Source of the DNA: Verrucomicrobiales bacterium
GTDB lineage: Bacteria > Verrucomicrobiota > Verrucomicrobiia > Limisphaerales > JAQGOV01
Direction of reading: 5' to 3'
Assembly: GCA_028293425.1 (NCBI GenBank)
Contig: JAQGOV010000071.1
Location: forward strand, 1-40,865
DNA length: 40,865 bases
Position 1 is the stretch's first letter. Every line of letters begins with the position of its first letter. The position numbers were made by a program, and so were the translations under genes. Positions 33,333 through 40,865 of this stretch are shown piece by piece. Under the pieces are notes generated by a model, which worked only from the letters and a program-made list of their open reading frames with translations, was not told where the DNA came from and searched no databases.

Positions 33333-35336
33333 CTACTCCTTCGGAGTCTCCTTTTGTTCCTCTTGAGGACCTTTGATAATGGTGAACGTATCGCGTACCA
33401 CGGCTTTGTCATCCACGAAGGAAGCATCCAGCCGATTTCCATTGATATCCAGGACCAGCGAACCGAGCACATTGCGCGAGATGAAAGCCACAGGATGGTT
33501 CAGTTTGCCGCCACTGATCTGGCCGGATGAGCCTGCCACAACATAAACGGCTCCTTCGTGCGGAGCGGGTCCGCGCGACGGTTTGCGGTAGATGCCCGTT
33601 CCATCCGGTCGGCCGTCGTTTTGGCTTTTGAAATGCACACTGGCAATGAGGTTCGTGGACCGCTTGTAATGGCCGTCCAAAAGATAGGACCGCTCGTAAG
33701 CATGGCTATGGCCTGCGAGCATCAAATCCAACCCGTGTTCCTCCAGAATCGGCAATACATTCTCTCGCATTTGCTTCATTCTTGCTTCGCTATCCCGGTC
33801 ATTATCCGAGTCATGACTGCCCTTCGTGTAAGGGGGGTGATGGCAAAAGGCAAACAGCCAATCCTGCTTGTTTGCTTCAAGATCGGTTTTGAGCCAATGG
33901 AGCATCAGGCCATTCTTCGACCAATCACTGTCGGCGGAATCCAGGCAGACCACGTGAATATTTGCGTAATCGAAGGAATAGTAAGCCTCGGAGCCAGACA
34001 TGACGCCACCTGCCTGGGCTTGGGCAGGCAGTGAAAAAATGTCGTAATAAATACCGGCTTGCACCGGAGAGATGGCGGTGCCCGCGTCATGGTTGCCCAG
34101 GCATGGCCAGAGCACCGACTTGCGCAGCATGGCGCCAAAAATATCAAAGATAGCGCCTTGATACTCAATATCTCTGCCAGCGGTGTAGGCATTGTCGCCC
34201 AGCATGAGCCAGAAGTCGGTTGGATGATCTCCGTTCCATCGATAATAGGCGTCGCGCACATCACGTTCCGCCTTCTTGCGGGTGCCGGGGTCTCCGACTA
34301 CCCACACTCGAACTGGCTGTGGTTTTCCGATTGGGGGATGCGTAACGAAAAATGTATTGGATTCACCCCCGGTGCGAATCAGGTTCGTGGTTCCCACCGC
34401 GAAGTTTAGCGGTTTGCCTTTTTCAGGCTTTTGCGAAGCGCCATCCAGCCAGGTCACCTGGTTAGTGGTAGTCACAACAATCGAATTAGTGCTGATGCTC
34501 AGAAGCACCGCATTATTGGGCGTGTTCACCACAAGGCTGCTGTTGGTCGTGTTCGCCATAAAGCTTTTGTCCAGGTCAGTGACAAAAAACCTCGGCTTTG
34601 CAAATCCCTTCTTGATCAACCCAAACACAAATGTGTCCCGGTTCGCTACGGCGATTTGTTCGCGTGTCCCTGGTTTGTTCACGAAAATCTTGCTGTTCGT
34701 GCTGCTGATGAAGGCAATGTCATTGGTGACATGAATCAGCAAAGGTGTGTCCGTCGAGCCAATGGCATAATAATATTTCGTCGCAGGGGAGAGCCCGGTG
34801 ATTTGGACAACATGCTCGGTTAAGGAACCTGCCGACCGCGCCGTCTTGCTGAGCCGGTTTGGGGCAGAGCCGTAGTAAACGGTATGGCTTGCGGGGATAT
34901 CGGTGCGCCACCGCACGACCATGCTGTTGGTTGTGCCGAGCTGCAAATACGGACCGCGTATGATCGTGGCAATCGGCCGGGCTGCCGGTGAGACCGTGTA
35001 TTTACCCTTCATTACCGATCCCCACCACGTGGGAATGTTTGTCCCGAGCCTCTCCAGCGACGGATTTTGCAGCCAGGTTGGGTAGTTTTCGGTCTCCAGG
35101 TCGGGAAAAACTGAGCTCAACCAATTCGTGAATGGTCCGGGCTGAAGCCCTACGGGGTGGTCATGAAGCCATTCCGGATAAAAGGTGGAAGTGATCTCCG
35201 GGTACGATTTGATAAGCCAGGGACGGAATGTGTTGGTCATCCACGAGCGAACGTCGTTTGTGTTAGCCGCGGGGGTCTCAGCGCCAAAGCCGAGATTTGC
35301 AGCCAGGACCAATCCGAGGCAAAAAAGGAGTTTCAT
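33333..35336 (-). CDS. Purple acid phosphatase-like metallophosphoesterase
   Basis: 667 residues from the ATG at 35336, which begins a clear signal peptide; an earlier TTG at 35450 would overlap the divergent gene. After an unusual Asn/Trp/Pro-rich leader (about 25-110) comes the PAP N-terminal fibronectin-like domain (R-G-P-Y-L-Q, residues about 127-200). An Asn/Ser/Thr-rich insert of about 125 residues (about 198-325) splits it from the catalytic part. Catalytic motifs are V-V-G-D-P-G (347-350), G-D-N-A-Y (380-384), G-N-H-D (414-417), C-H-H-P-P-Y and G-H-S-H-A-Y-E-R, which hold the two metals. It probably releases phosphate from esters in the periplasm or outside. Confidence 0.88.
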   Translation of the reverse strand: MKLLFCLGLVLAANLGFGAETPAANTNDVRSWMTNTFRPWLIKSYPEITSTFYPEWLHDHPVGLQPGPFTNWLSSVFPDLETENYPTWLQNPSLERLGTNIPTWWGSVMKGKYTVSPAARPIATIIRGPYLQLGTTNSMVVRWRTDIPASHTVYYGSAPNRLSKTARSAGSLTEHVVQITGLSPATKYYYAIGSTDTPLLIHVTNDIAFISSTNSKIFVNKPGTREQIAVANRDTFVFGLIKKGFAKPRFFVTDLDKSFMANTTNSSLVVNTPNNAVLLSISTNSIVVTTTNQVTWLDGASQKPEKGKPLNFAVGTTNLIRTGGESNTFFVTHPPIGKPQPVRVWVVGDPGTRKKAERDVRDAYYRWNGDHPTDFWLMLGDNAYTAGRDIEYQGAIFDIFGAMLRKSVLWPCLGNHDAGTAISPVQAGIYYDIFSLPAQAQAGGVMSGSEAYYSFDYANIHVVCLDSADSDWSKNGLMLHWLKTDLEANKQDWLFAFCHHPPYTKGSHDSDNDRDSEARMKQMRENVLPILEEHGLDLMLAGHSHAYERSYLLDGHYKRSTNLIASVHFKSQNDGRPDGTGIYRKPSRGPAPHEGAVYVVAGSSGQISGGKLNHPVAFISRNVLGSLVLDINGNRLDASFVDDKAVVRDTFTIIKGPQEEQKETPKE

Positions 35337-35434
35337 GGGCGTTATTTGGATGCCCAGCGCCCGCAGATATTCAAAAACGCTTGTAACCCAACCGGCGCAT
35401 GAGCAGTCTCTATCTCGGACTACCCAAATTAAAA

Positions 35435-35953
35435 ATGAAACTGAAATCAAATCATTTGTTGGCCATCGCCGCCGCGGCGATGGTGATTGGCTTCTGCTCC
35501 AGCACCTCCGCTCAAGCCCAGGGAAACTTCGACCCAGCCCAATTTCGCCAGCGCCAGCTTGATAATTATCGCGAACGCCTTGACGTCAAGAGCGATGAAG
35601 ATTGGAAAAAAATTGAAACTCTTATCACCAAGGTGATGGACGCCCAGCGGGATTCTCGAATGGGAATGGGCTTTGGCGGTCGTGGTAACCGCCGTGGCGG
35701 TGGAGGTGGCGCCGATCAGGGCGGCAATACTAACCGCAACCGTTTTGGCGGAACGCCCGTCCCAGAAGCTGAAGCGCTGAGCAAAGCCATCGACGACAAG
35801 GCCGCGAATGATGAAATTAAAACCAAGTTGGCCCAGTTCCGTGAAGCCCGCAAAGCCAAAGAGGCCACTCTCGCCAAGGCCCAGGATGACTTGCGCAAGG
35901 CGCTAACTCCCCGCCAGGAAGCCGGCGCCGTCCTTGAAGGTCTCCTGAAGTAA
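35435..35953 (+). CDS. Small exported Gly-rich protein of unknown function
   Basis: 172 residues from the ATG at 35435, giving a signal peptide ending near S-A-Q-A-Q; an upstream ATG at 35399 adds 12 residues. The mature protein has a helix with R-Q-R-Q-L-D-N-Y-R-E-R-L near 35, a Gly/Arg/Asn-rich loop (about 80-110), and a second charged helix (about 115-165) ending in L-T-P-R-Q-E-A. The two-helix layout with a Gly-rich hinge recalls Spy/CpxP-like periplasmic proteins, but I cannot confirm this. It diverges from the phosphatase gene, 98 bases away. Confidence 0.7.
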   Translation: MKLKSNHLLAIAAAAMVIGFCSSTSAQAQGNFDPAQFRQRQLDNYRERLDVKSDEDWKKIETLITKVMDAQRDSRMGMGFGGRGNRRGGGGGADQGGNTNRNRFGGTPVPEAEALSKAIDDKAANDEIKTKLAQFREARKAKEATLAKAQDDLRKALTPRQEAGAVLEGLLK

Positions 35954-35981
35954 GCACGATTTGCCGCTATGCAATAGCCAG

Positions 35982-36012
35982 GCGCCAGCCTCAAAGGGCT
36001 GGCGCGCTTTTT
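35982..36012 (+). terminator. Rho-independent terminator
   Basis: GCGCCAGCC (35982-35990) pairs with GGCTGGCGC (35997-36005) and is followed by GCTTTTT. It ends the small Gly-rich gene. The next 305 bases to 36317 show no gene; a weak hairpin, CAGGTTGA (36094-36101) with TCAACCTG (36118-36125), may mark the end of the minus-strand gene. Confidence 0.85.
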
Positions 36013-36317
36013 GCATCAACCGGGGCGATGAAGGTGCATTCAGGCACCCCTCCTGGTGGAAAGGTCCGAGGATCTTTTCCTTGCTCTCGCAATCAGGTTG
36101 AGGTCTTGCTCTTCAGGTCAACCTGGTGTCCACCTGATCTGGCTGTGGTAAATTCCTGTTCGTGTCTCGACGGCTTCTGAGTCCTTGCGCCTGGCGCTGG
36201 CCTGGCACGGTCATTACAGGTAAGGATGCCACTAAAACCGATCCATTTCCAACATGAGACCCCTCGTTGCATCCCAGCCGTTGCTGTGTTTACCTGAAAC
36301 ATATTCCGGCCGTTCAA

Positions 36318-39158
36318 TTATTTCCGTTTGAGTTCATTCATCAAAGCCTGGAGGTGATCATTCAGAACGGTGGCGCACCTGGGATCAGATGATGCCATTT
36401 GCGACCGCAATTTGTTCTGCAACGCACCCAATTGACCCAGCGCGGCATTCATATTGCCTTTATCCAGCGAAGCGGCCGCTGCATCCAGGCTTACATAAAT
36501 GCTCGATTTCCTCGTCATGTTTGCCCCATCCACGAGCGAGCGCATGGTGTTTACCACTGCGGAAGGAGCCACGACTTCAAAAGTCACGGTCGTAGATCCC
36601 GAAACTTGGCCGTCGTTAACAGTCAGGGTAACCGTGTGAAAGCCCACTCCGAATACTCGGGATACTTGAGCACCTGTTCCAAAAGAGCCCGACGAGCCTT
36701 CTGCCCATGAATATTGCAGTGCATCGTTCTCCCGGTCTGAGGAACTGGAGCCATCCAGGATGACAGTGGCGGTTGAATTGTTCACCGCCAGAATCGCGAG
36801 CCTGCCGGGAGATGAGGGCAGGGGATAAAGCGGCCCTACAACAAACCGCGCCACGGGCGCATCATTCACGGCTACCACAGTGATGACTACAGAAGCACTG
36901 CCGGATGAAATTGTCCCATCGTGCGCCACAAAGGTAAAGCTGTCCGGACCTGACTAGTGCGGTTGCGGCTGGTAGATAAAGTTTGGAGACACGCCGGTAA
37001 CAGTGCCGTGTTGTGGTTGACCTACTACAAAGTTGAGCGCATCTCCGTCTTTATCAGAACCGGTCAAGGTAATCGTGACGTTGCCTCCCTCCTGCACAGT
37101 CACAGCTTGTGAAAACGCCATCGGTGGATCATTCACTGCCACGACCGTGATGGCAATCGTAGCAATCTCCGACAGGAATTTTCCATCGCTCACTTGAAAA
37201 GTGAACGCATCAGGGCCGTTGTAATCTGGATCAGGAAAGTAAGTAAGCGAGGGCGGGAATCCGGTGAGCCGCCCATGTGTCGGGGCGCCAACCGCATATT
37301 TCAACGAGTCGTTGTCCGCATCCGAGGCTTCCAGAGTTATAACAACCGAGTCATCTTCGTTCACAGATAAGCTCCGAGAACCAGCCGCCGGAACATTATC
37401 GATCACTAGCAATGCGTCCGTGCTGAGCGTCGAACCGGATAAATTGGACACGCTGACTGAATAAACACCTGACTGCACCGCTTGCGCCGGTTGAAGCACC
37501 AGAGATGGGCTGGTCGCACCCGGCAAGTTGGTTCCATTCATGCGCCATTGATAACTGAGCGGTTCCGCACCGGAAGCCGCGAGGCTCAACCAAACGGCCG
37601 TCCCGGCCGGGACAGTTTGTGAAAGAGGCTGTTGGTTGATGACTGGGGGATCAGGAGCAAACTGCATGTCGTTATGGAGCACTGATAAATTGGCGGTCCC
37701 TAGTCGCGCGGCGACCAAGTCCAATTTTCCGTCCCCGTCCACGTCCACGAAAATGACCGCGCGCGGTCCGGAACCGGCGGGGAAATCGATTCGAGGCGCC
37801 AAGGTATTTGTCGTGATTCCGGGCTCCGTGGCTTTGTTCAGGAAAACTGAGATTGAGTTCTGAGGATTATTGGCAACCGCAACGTCCAATTTTCCATCCC
37901 CATTGATGTCCCCCACGGCAACCGTGAAGGAACCGCTGCCAGCTGGGAATATCACAGGTCTTCCGAATAGGCCTGATGTCGGAGCAGCAGGACTCCCGAT
38001 GTTTGGATACAAATACAGGTCTCCTCCGCCGTAGTTAATCGCCAACAGATCCAACCGGTTGTCGCCATCCATATCGGCAAGGGCGATGCCAAACGGATAA
38101 AAACCAAGGGGCAAATCGAACCTGTTCTCAAAGGAAGCAGCGGAGAGCGCTCCGGTAACGCCGATGTTCCGGTAGATGGAAGCCTTGTAACCATCGAAGC
38201 CGCACGCGACGATATCCAGCCTTTGATCCCCGTCCAAATCTCCCAGCGCTATGCTTACGACCTGCCCGGCGGTCGGGAGGGCGAAAGCGGGCGCAAAATT
38301 AATTGTTCCCACGCTTCCGAGGTTGCGTAGCACCATCATCCTTGAGCTTGGAGAACCAGTTACGACATCCAGTTTTCCATCTCCGTCCAGATCTCCGAGT
38401 GCCAGCGCCCAAAGCTCTCCGTCGGAAGAAGGAAAATCGACTCGCGGCGCAAACGAATTCGCGTTGAGCCGATCAGCTCCGCTGATGTTCCGATAAACCG
38501 AAATCATCCCACCTCGATTGGCTACCACGATGTCGAGCTTCCCATCCCCGTCCACGTCACCGAGAGCAATCGCCATCGGCGCACCCCACGCCGGCAAATC
38601 AATCCGTGGGCCGAATGAGTTCGCATTCAGTACTCCGGGTTCTCCAGCGCCGGGCAAGATACACACCATGCCGCCGCTATAATTGGGGCTCACCAGGTCG
38701 ACGCGTCCGTCGCCGTCCAGGTCGCCTGCCGCCACATTCTGCTGATCACCGCCTACTGTAAATTCCACGGACGGCCCAAAGGCAGTGCTGTCCAAATTGC
38801 CGACGGTCTGAGCTGCCGAGCTGAAGAACGAACTGGACCATCCAGTCAGTCCATCAACTGTCACACTCACCGGCCCGTAAGAAACTCCGGGCGGGACTGT
38901 GACGGATAAACTGGTGCTGGATGCCGAGGTGAGCGGGGCACGAACACCGCCAAACATTACGACATTCCTTCCAGAAATGGGACTGAAGCTGGAACCTTGC
39001 AGCACGACATTGTCTCGGATCTTGCCTCGCGTGGAAGAAATTGTATCAATTCGAGGCTGGGCAACAGCCTGGTTTGTGGTGAGGATCCAAGTGCTCAAGA
39101 GGCTGAGACATAACCTGGAAACCTGCGAGGGGGAGAGGCCGAAAGACAAAGTTTTCAT
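36318..39158 (-). pseudogene. Large FG-GAP/Ig/cadherin-like/PKD surface protein broken by one in-frame TAG
   Basis: From the ATG at 39158 (a TTG at 39218 is less likely) to 36318 the frame is continuous except for one TAG at 36954-36956. Domains in order: signal peptide ending near A-V-A-Q; IPT/TIG (about 35-115); about seven FG-GAP/VCBS repeats with D-x-D-G-D-G-x-L-D-x-V calcium-type motifs; an Ig-like domain (Q-Q-P-L-S-Q...Y-Q-W); two cadherin-like repeats, the second hit by the stop; a PKD-like domain; and a helical end. After the stop the frame runs S-G-P-D-S-F-T-F, matching N-G-P-D-A-F-T-F in the first repeat, where Tyr stands at the stop position. The fragment downstream has no ATG. Confidence 0.85.
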
Positions 39159-39273
39159 AGCGCCTGCAAAAAACCTCCGTGCTGTTGACTTCTCCCTGCC
39201 TTGGGAGAAACGGTTCAACTAACCCTTGAGCATTCGCCACACCAACTCCCCGTGCCCGCCATTGTGGCTTTGT

Positions 39274-40593
39274 TCATCGCTCCAGTCTTCGGTATTTCTG
39301 CTGCGCCCACCGCTGCCATTCAATTTTTTTCAAATTCCTAACATCAGCCTTTTTCCAATCCCCGGCAGCCAACTGCAACGCTTCCTTTTCAGTCACGGGC
39401 ACTTTGCCTAATTCCGCCAATCGCTCGGGCGAGGAGCCTGCCTTGATCACGCTCTTCCACGCGCTGATTAACTCGCTATGCGTGTCCACGAGCAAAGCCC
39501 CGACCAGCGCCGCCACCACCTCCCGCCGTTCCCGGCTGAGGCGAGCGTTGTAACGGAAGCTCGTTTTTAAGTCGAACGGCGAAAACTCGATGTTGCTTAT
39601 CCCTTGAAAGCGTTTGTAAAAATCCGGTCGCACGGACATTCGCTCAATCGAAAACTGCTGGGGACCTTCTGGATGCCCTTTGGGCAGAAACCAAAGTTTC
39701 TGCCCCTCCTCCGACAGAACAAAGTCTACAAAGCGCTCCGCTGTTTGCCGGTTGGGCGCGCCTTTCAGGATTCCCAGCCCGTCAGGGTTCACGGCCGTAA
39801 AATCCTGGGGCAGTGCAAAAACGAGATTGGTGCGCCCTGCAACCGCCACTTGCGAAAAAGCATAAAAATCGATCGCAAAGGCGTAAGCAGTCTCGCCTAA
39901 GGTCACATCCTTGGCTGTCGTGGAAGAGATACGATCAAACTTGCGCACATTGCCCCCAATCTGCGCCAGCTTTTCCCAGCCCTTCTCCCATCCGTAATAT
40001 TGAAGGAACGCTTCGAACATCAAATTCATCGTTCCGCTATTACGCGGGTCGCCAGCACCGACCCAGCCAAGCAATTGCGGCTGCGACAACTCTTCCCACC
40101 GCTGGACCAGCGGCAGATTCATCAGGCGTTCCACTTTTAAATTTTGTAGAATCCCAAAGCTCGAAAGCGCTGCTCCGTACCACTTATGTTCCGGATCATA
40201 GATTTCCACCCCGTTGATGCTTTGAGGAATGCCACCCAGAATTTCTGGCGATGGCGTGTAAGCATCCAACAGTTTCTTGTCCGAAAGCAAAAGGAACGGT
40301 TCCTGCCCGCCCCCGAAGAAACAATCTATCTCGATTCCATTCGGCTTCTTGGAATACTCGGACTGCACGAAACGAAGCGCATCCGAAGTCCCGCCCACCT
40401 CACGCCAATCCACCTCGGCTCGACGGCCAAACTTTTTCTCGTGCCAAAGGGAGAAGCCGCGTCCGAACTCATTTCGGATGGCGTCAAGATGCGGTGTGAT
40501 GACGATGACCTTGGCCGGTTGCGCTTGCACCGTGCAAAGGAGGCACAGGCCGAGCAAGCTATAACCGATGAAATGGAACACCAACGTCATCAT
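39274..40593 (-). CDS. Periplasmic substrate-binding protein (ABC-type, family 1-like)
   Basis: 439 residues. The signal peptide ends near T-V-Q-A-Q. The fold starts A-K-V-I-V-I-T-P-H-L, and G-A-G-D-P-R-N-S-G-T near residue 185 and W-E-K-G-W-E-K-L follow the pattern of extracellular solute-binding proteins of the AfuA/SBP_bac_6 type (iron or phosphorylated compounds). The long C-terminal part (about 370-439) goes beyond the usual fold. No permease or ATPase gene is seen in the window; it starts 12 bp after the preceding minus-strand gene, so they are probably co-transcribed. Confidence 0.82.
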   Translation of the reverse strand: MMTLVFHFIGYSLLGLCLLCTVQAQPAKVIVITPHLDAIRNEFGRGFSLWHEKKFGRRAEVDWREVGGTSDALRFVQSEYSKKPNGIEIDCFFGGGQEPFLLLSDKKLLDAYTPSPEILGGIPQSINGVEIYDPEHKWYGAALSSFGILQNLKVERLMNLPLVQRWEELSQPQLLGWVGAGDPRNSGTMNLMFEAFLQYYGWEKGWEKLAQIGGNVRKFDRISSTTAKDVTLGETAYAFAIDFYAFSQVAVAGRTNLVFALPQDFTAVNPDGLGILKGAPNRQTAERFVDFVLSEEGQKLWFLPKGHPEGPQQFSIERMSVRPDFYKRFQGISNIEFSPFDLKTSFRYNARLSRERREVVAALVGALLVDTHSELISAWKSVIKAGSSPERLAELGKVPVTEKEALQLAAGDWKKADVRNLKKIEWQRWAQQKYRRLER

Positions 40594-40605
40594 TCAGGAA
40601 TTACG

Positions 40606-40865
40606 TCATTCTCGTTTTGCCATTCCTGCCGCCTGCTGCACATCGACTAGGCCGACGTCGATATATTGGCCGCCGCGGGTTTGATGGCAATGCACGGCAA
40701 TGACGTTTTTATCGGGTTTGAGCGCCGTTTTCCCTGCTGCGGTTAAGGCCAGCGTTTCGTAGGTGGTGGAGAATCCACTCGCCGACGCGGCCAGCACGCC
40801 GTTAATATAGATTTCCACATCTTCGTCGTGGTGGACGCTCAACCTCGGGTTGGCCGGCAGATTCC
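40606..40865 (-). CDS. C-terminal end of a galactose-binding-like domain protein (5' truncated by window)
   Basis: About 85 codons are visible; the frame runs open to the window edge. The sequence H-H-D-E-D-V-E-I-Y-I-N-G-V, then L-K-P-D-K-N-V-I-A-V-H-C-H-Q-T and G-G-Q-Y-I-D-V-G-L, is the end of a jelly-roll carbohydrate-binding-like domain found at the C-terminus of some glycoside hydrolases and related secreted enzymes. The catalytic part lies outside. It is 12 bp upstream of the binding-protein gene on the same strand. Confidence 0.7.
   Translation of the reverse strand, partial: NLPANPRLSVHHDEDVEIYINGVLAASASGFSTTYETLALTAAGKTALKPDKNVIAVHCHQTRGGQYIDVGLVDVQQAAGMAKRE

Noticed and set aside
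36954-36956. TAG read as a recoded sense codon
   Set aside because: Several intact genes here (for example those ending at 18901, 33333 and 7549) use TAG as a normal stop, and no recoding element is apparent. A point mutation or sequencing error is simpler.

Overview
The window looks like a chromosomal segment of a soil or freshwater Verrucomicrobiota bacterium, possibly a Pedosphaera/Limisphaerales relative. This is inferred from gene content, not from a marker gene: a Tat-exported DUF1501 protein, a formylglycine sulfatase, a secreted PQQ-type beta-propeller, FG-GAP/cadherin-like surface protein, a short-form topoisomerase IV, Ku/LigD end joining and structured dispersed repeats. Base composition is moderately GC rich, and many starts lack a clear Shine-Dalgarno sequence. 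No rRNA, CRISPR array or prophage is visible; one tRNA gene is present.

Layout. 1-1922: end of an ECF sigma factor, its overlapping zinc-finger anti-sigma factor and a secreted protein of unknown function. 2014-6001 (minus): parE-parC operon, sharing a bidirectional terminator with the preceding operon. 6278-6425: a tRNA-Thr(CGU) gene with its own promoter. 6617-9646: an RpoD-type sigma factor, a VTC-domain protein and a NhaR-like LysR regulator. 9657-11132 (minus): PQQ-like propeller protein. 11712-13894: family II pyrophosphatase with CBS-DRTGG insert, then a hibernation factor. 14038-17193: amidohydrolase, SDR and HEAT-repeat lipoprotein/membrane protein. 17360-17530: structured non-coding stretch ending in a strong terminator. 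17600-18442: Ku. 18901-21533: DUF1501 protein, an unknown small protein and a LemA-like protein.

21725-24334 is a mobile island. An IS1111-group (IS110 family) element sits inside a dispersed palindromic repeat, and its long 3' non-coding end should encode a bridge RNA. Next to it are two small minus-strand genes separated by integron attC-like sequence, which reads as a remnant cassette cluster without an integrase. 24852-29439: a GH39-like glycoside hydrolase and the three-domain LigD (Pol-PE-Lig), the partner of Ku about 8 kb upstream. 29569-40865: sulfatase, NnrS-family protein, beta-barrel protein, purple-acid-phosphatase-like enzyme, small Gly-rich exported protein, a large surface protein broken by one in-frame TAG, a periplasmic binding protein, and the tail of a carbohydrate-binding-type protein at the window edge.

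The most interesting features are the IS1111 element with its predicted guide RNA inside a genomic repeat, the neighbouring cassette remnant, the unexplained structured RNA candidate before ku, and the single TAG that breaks the FG-GAP protein.
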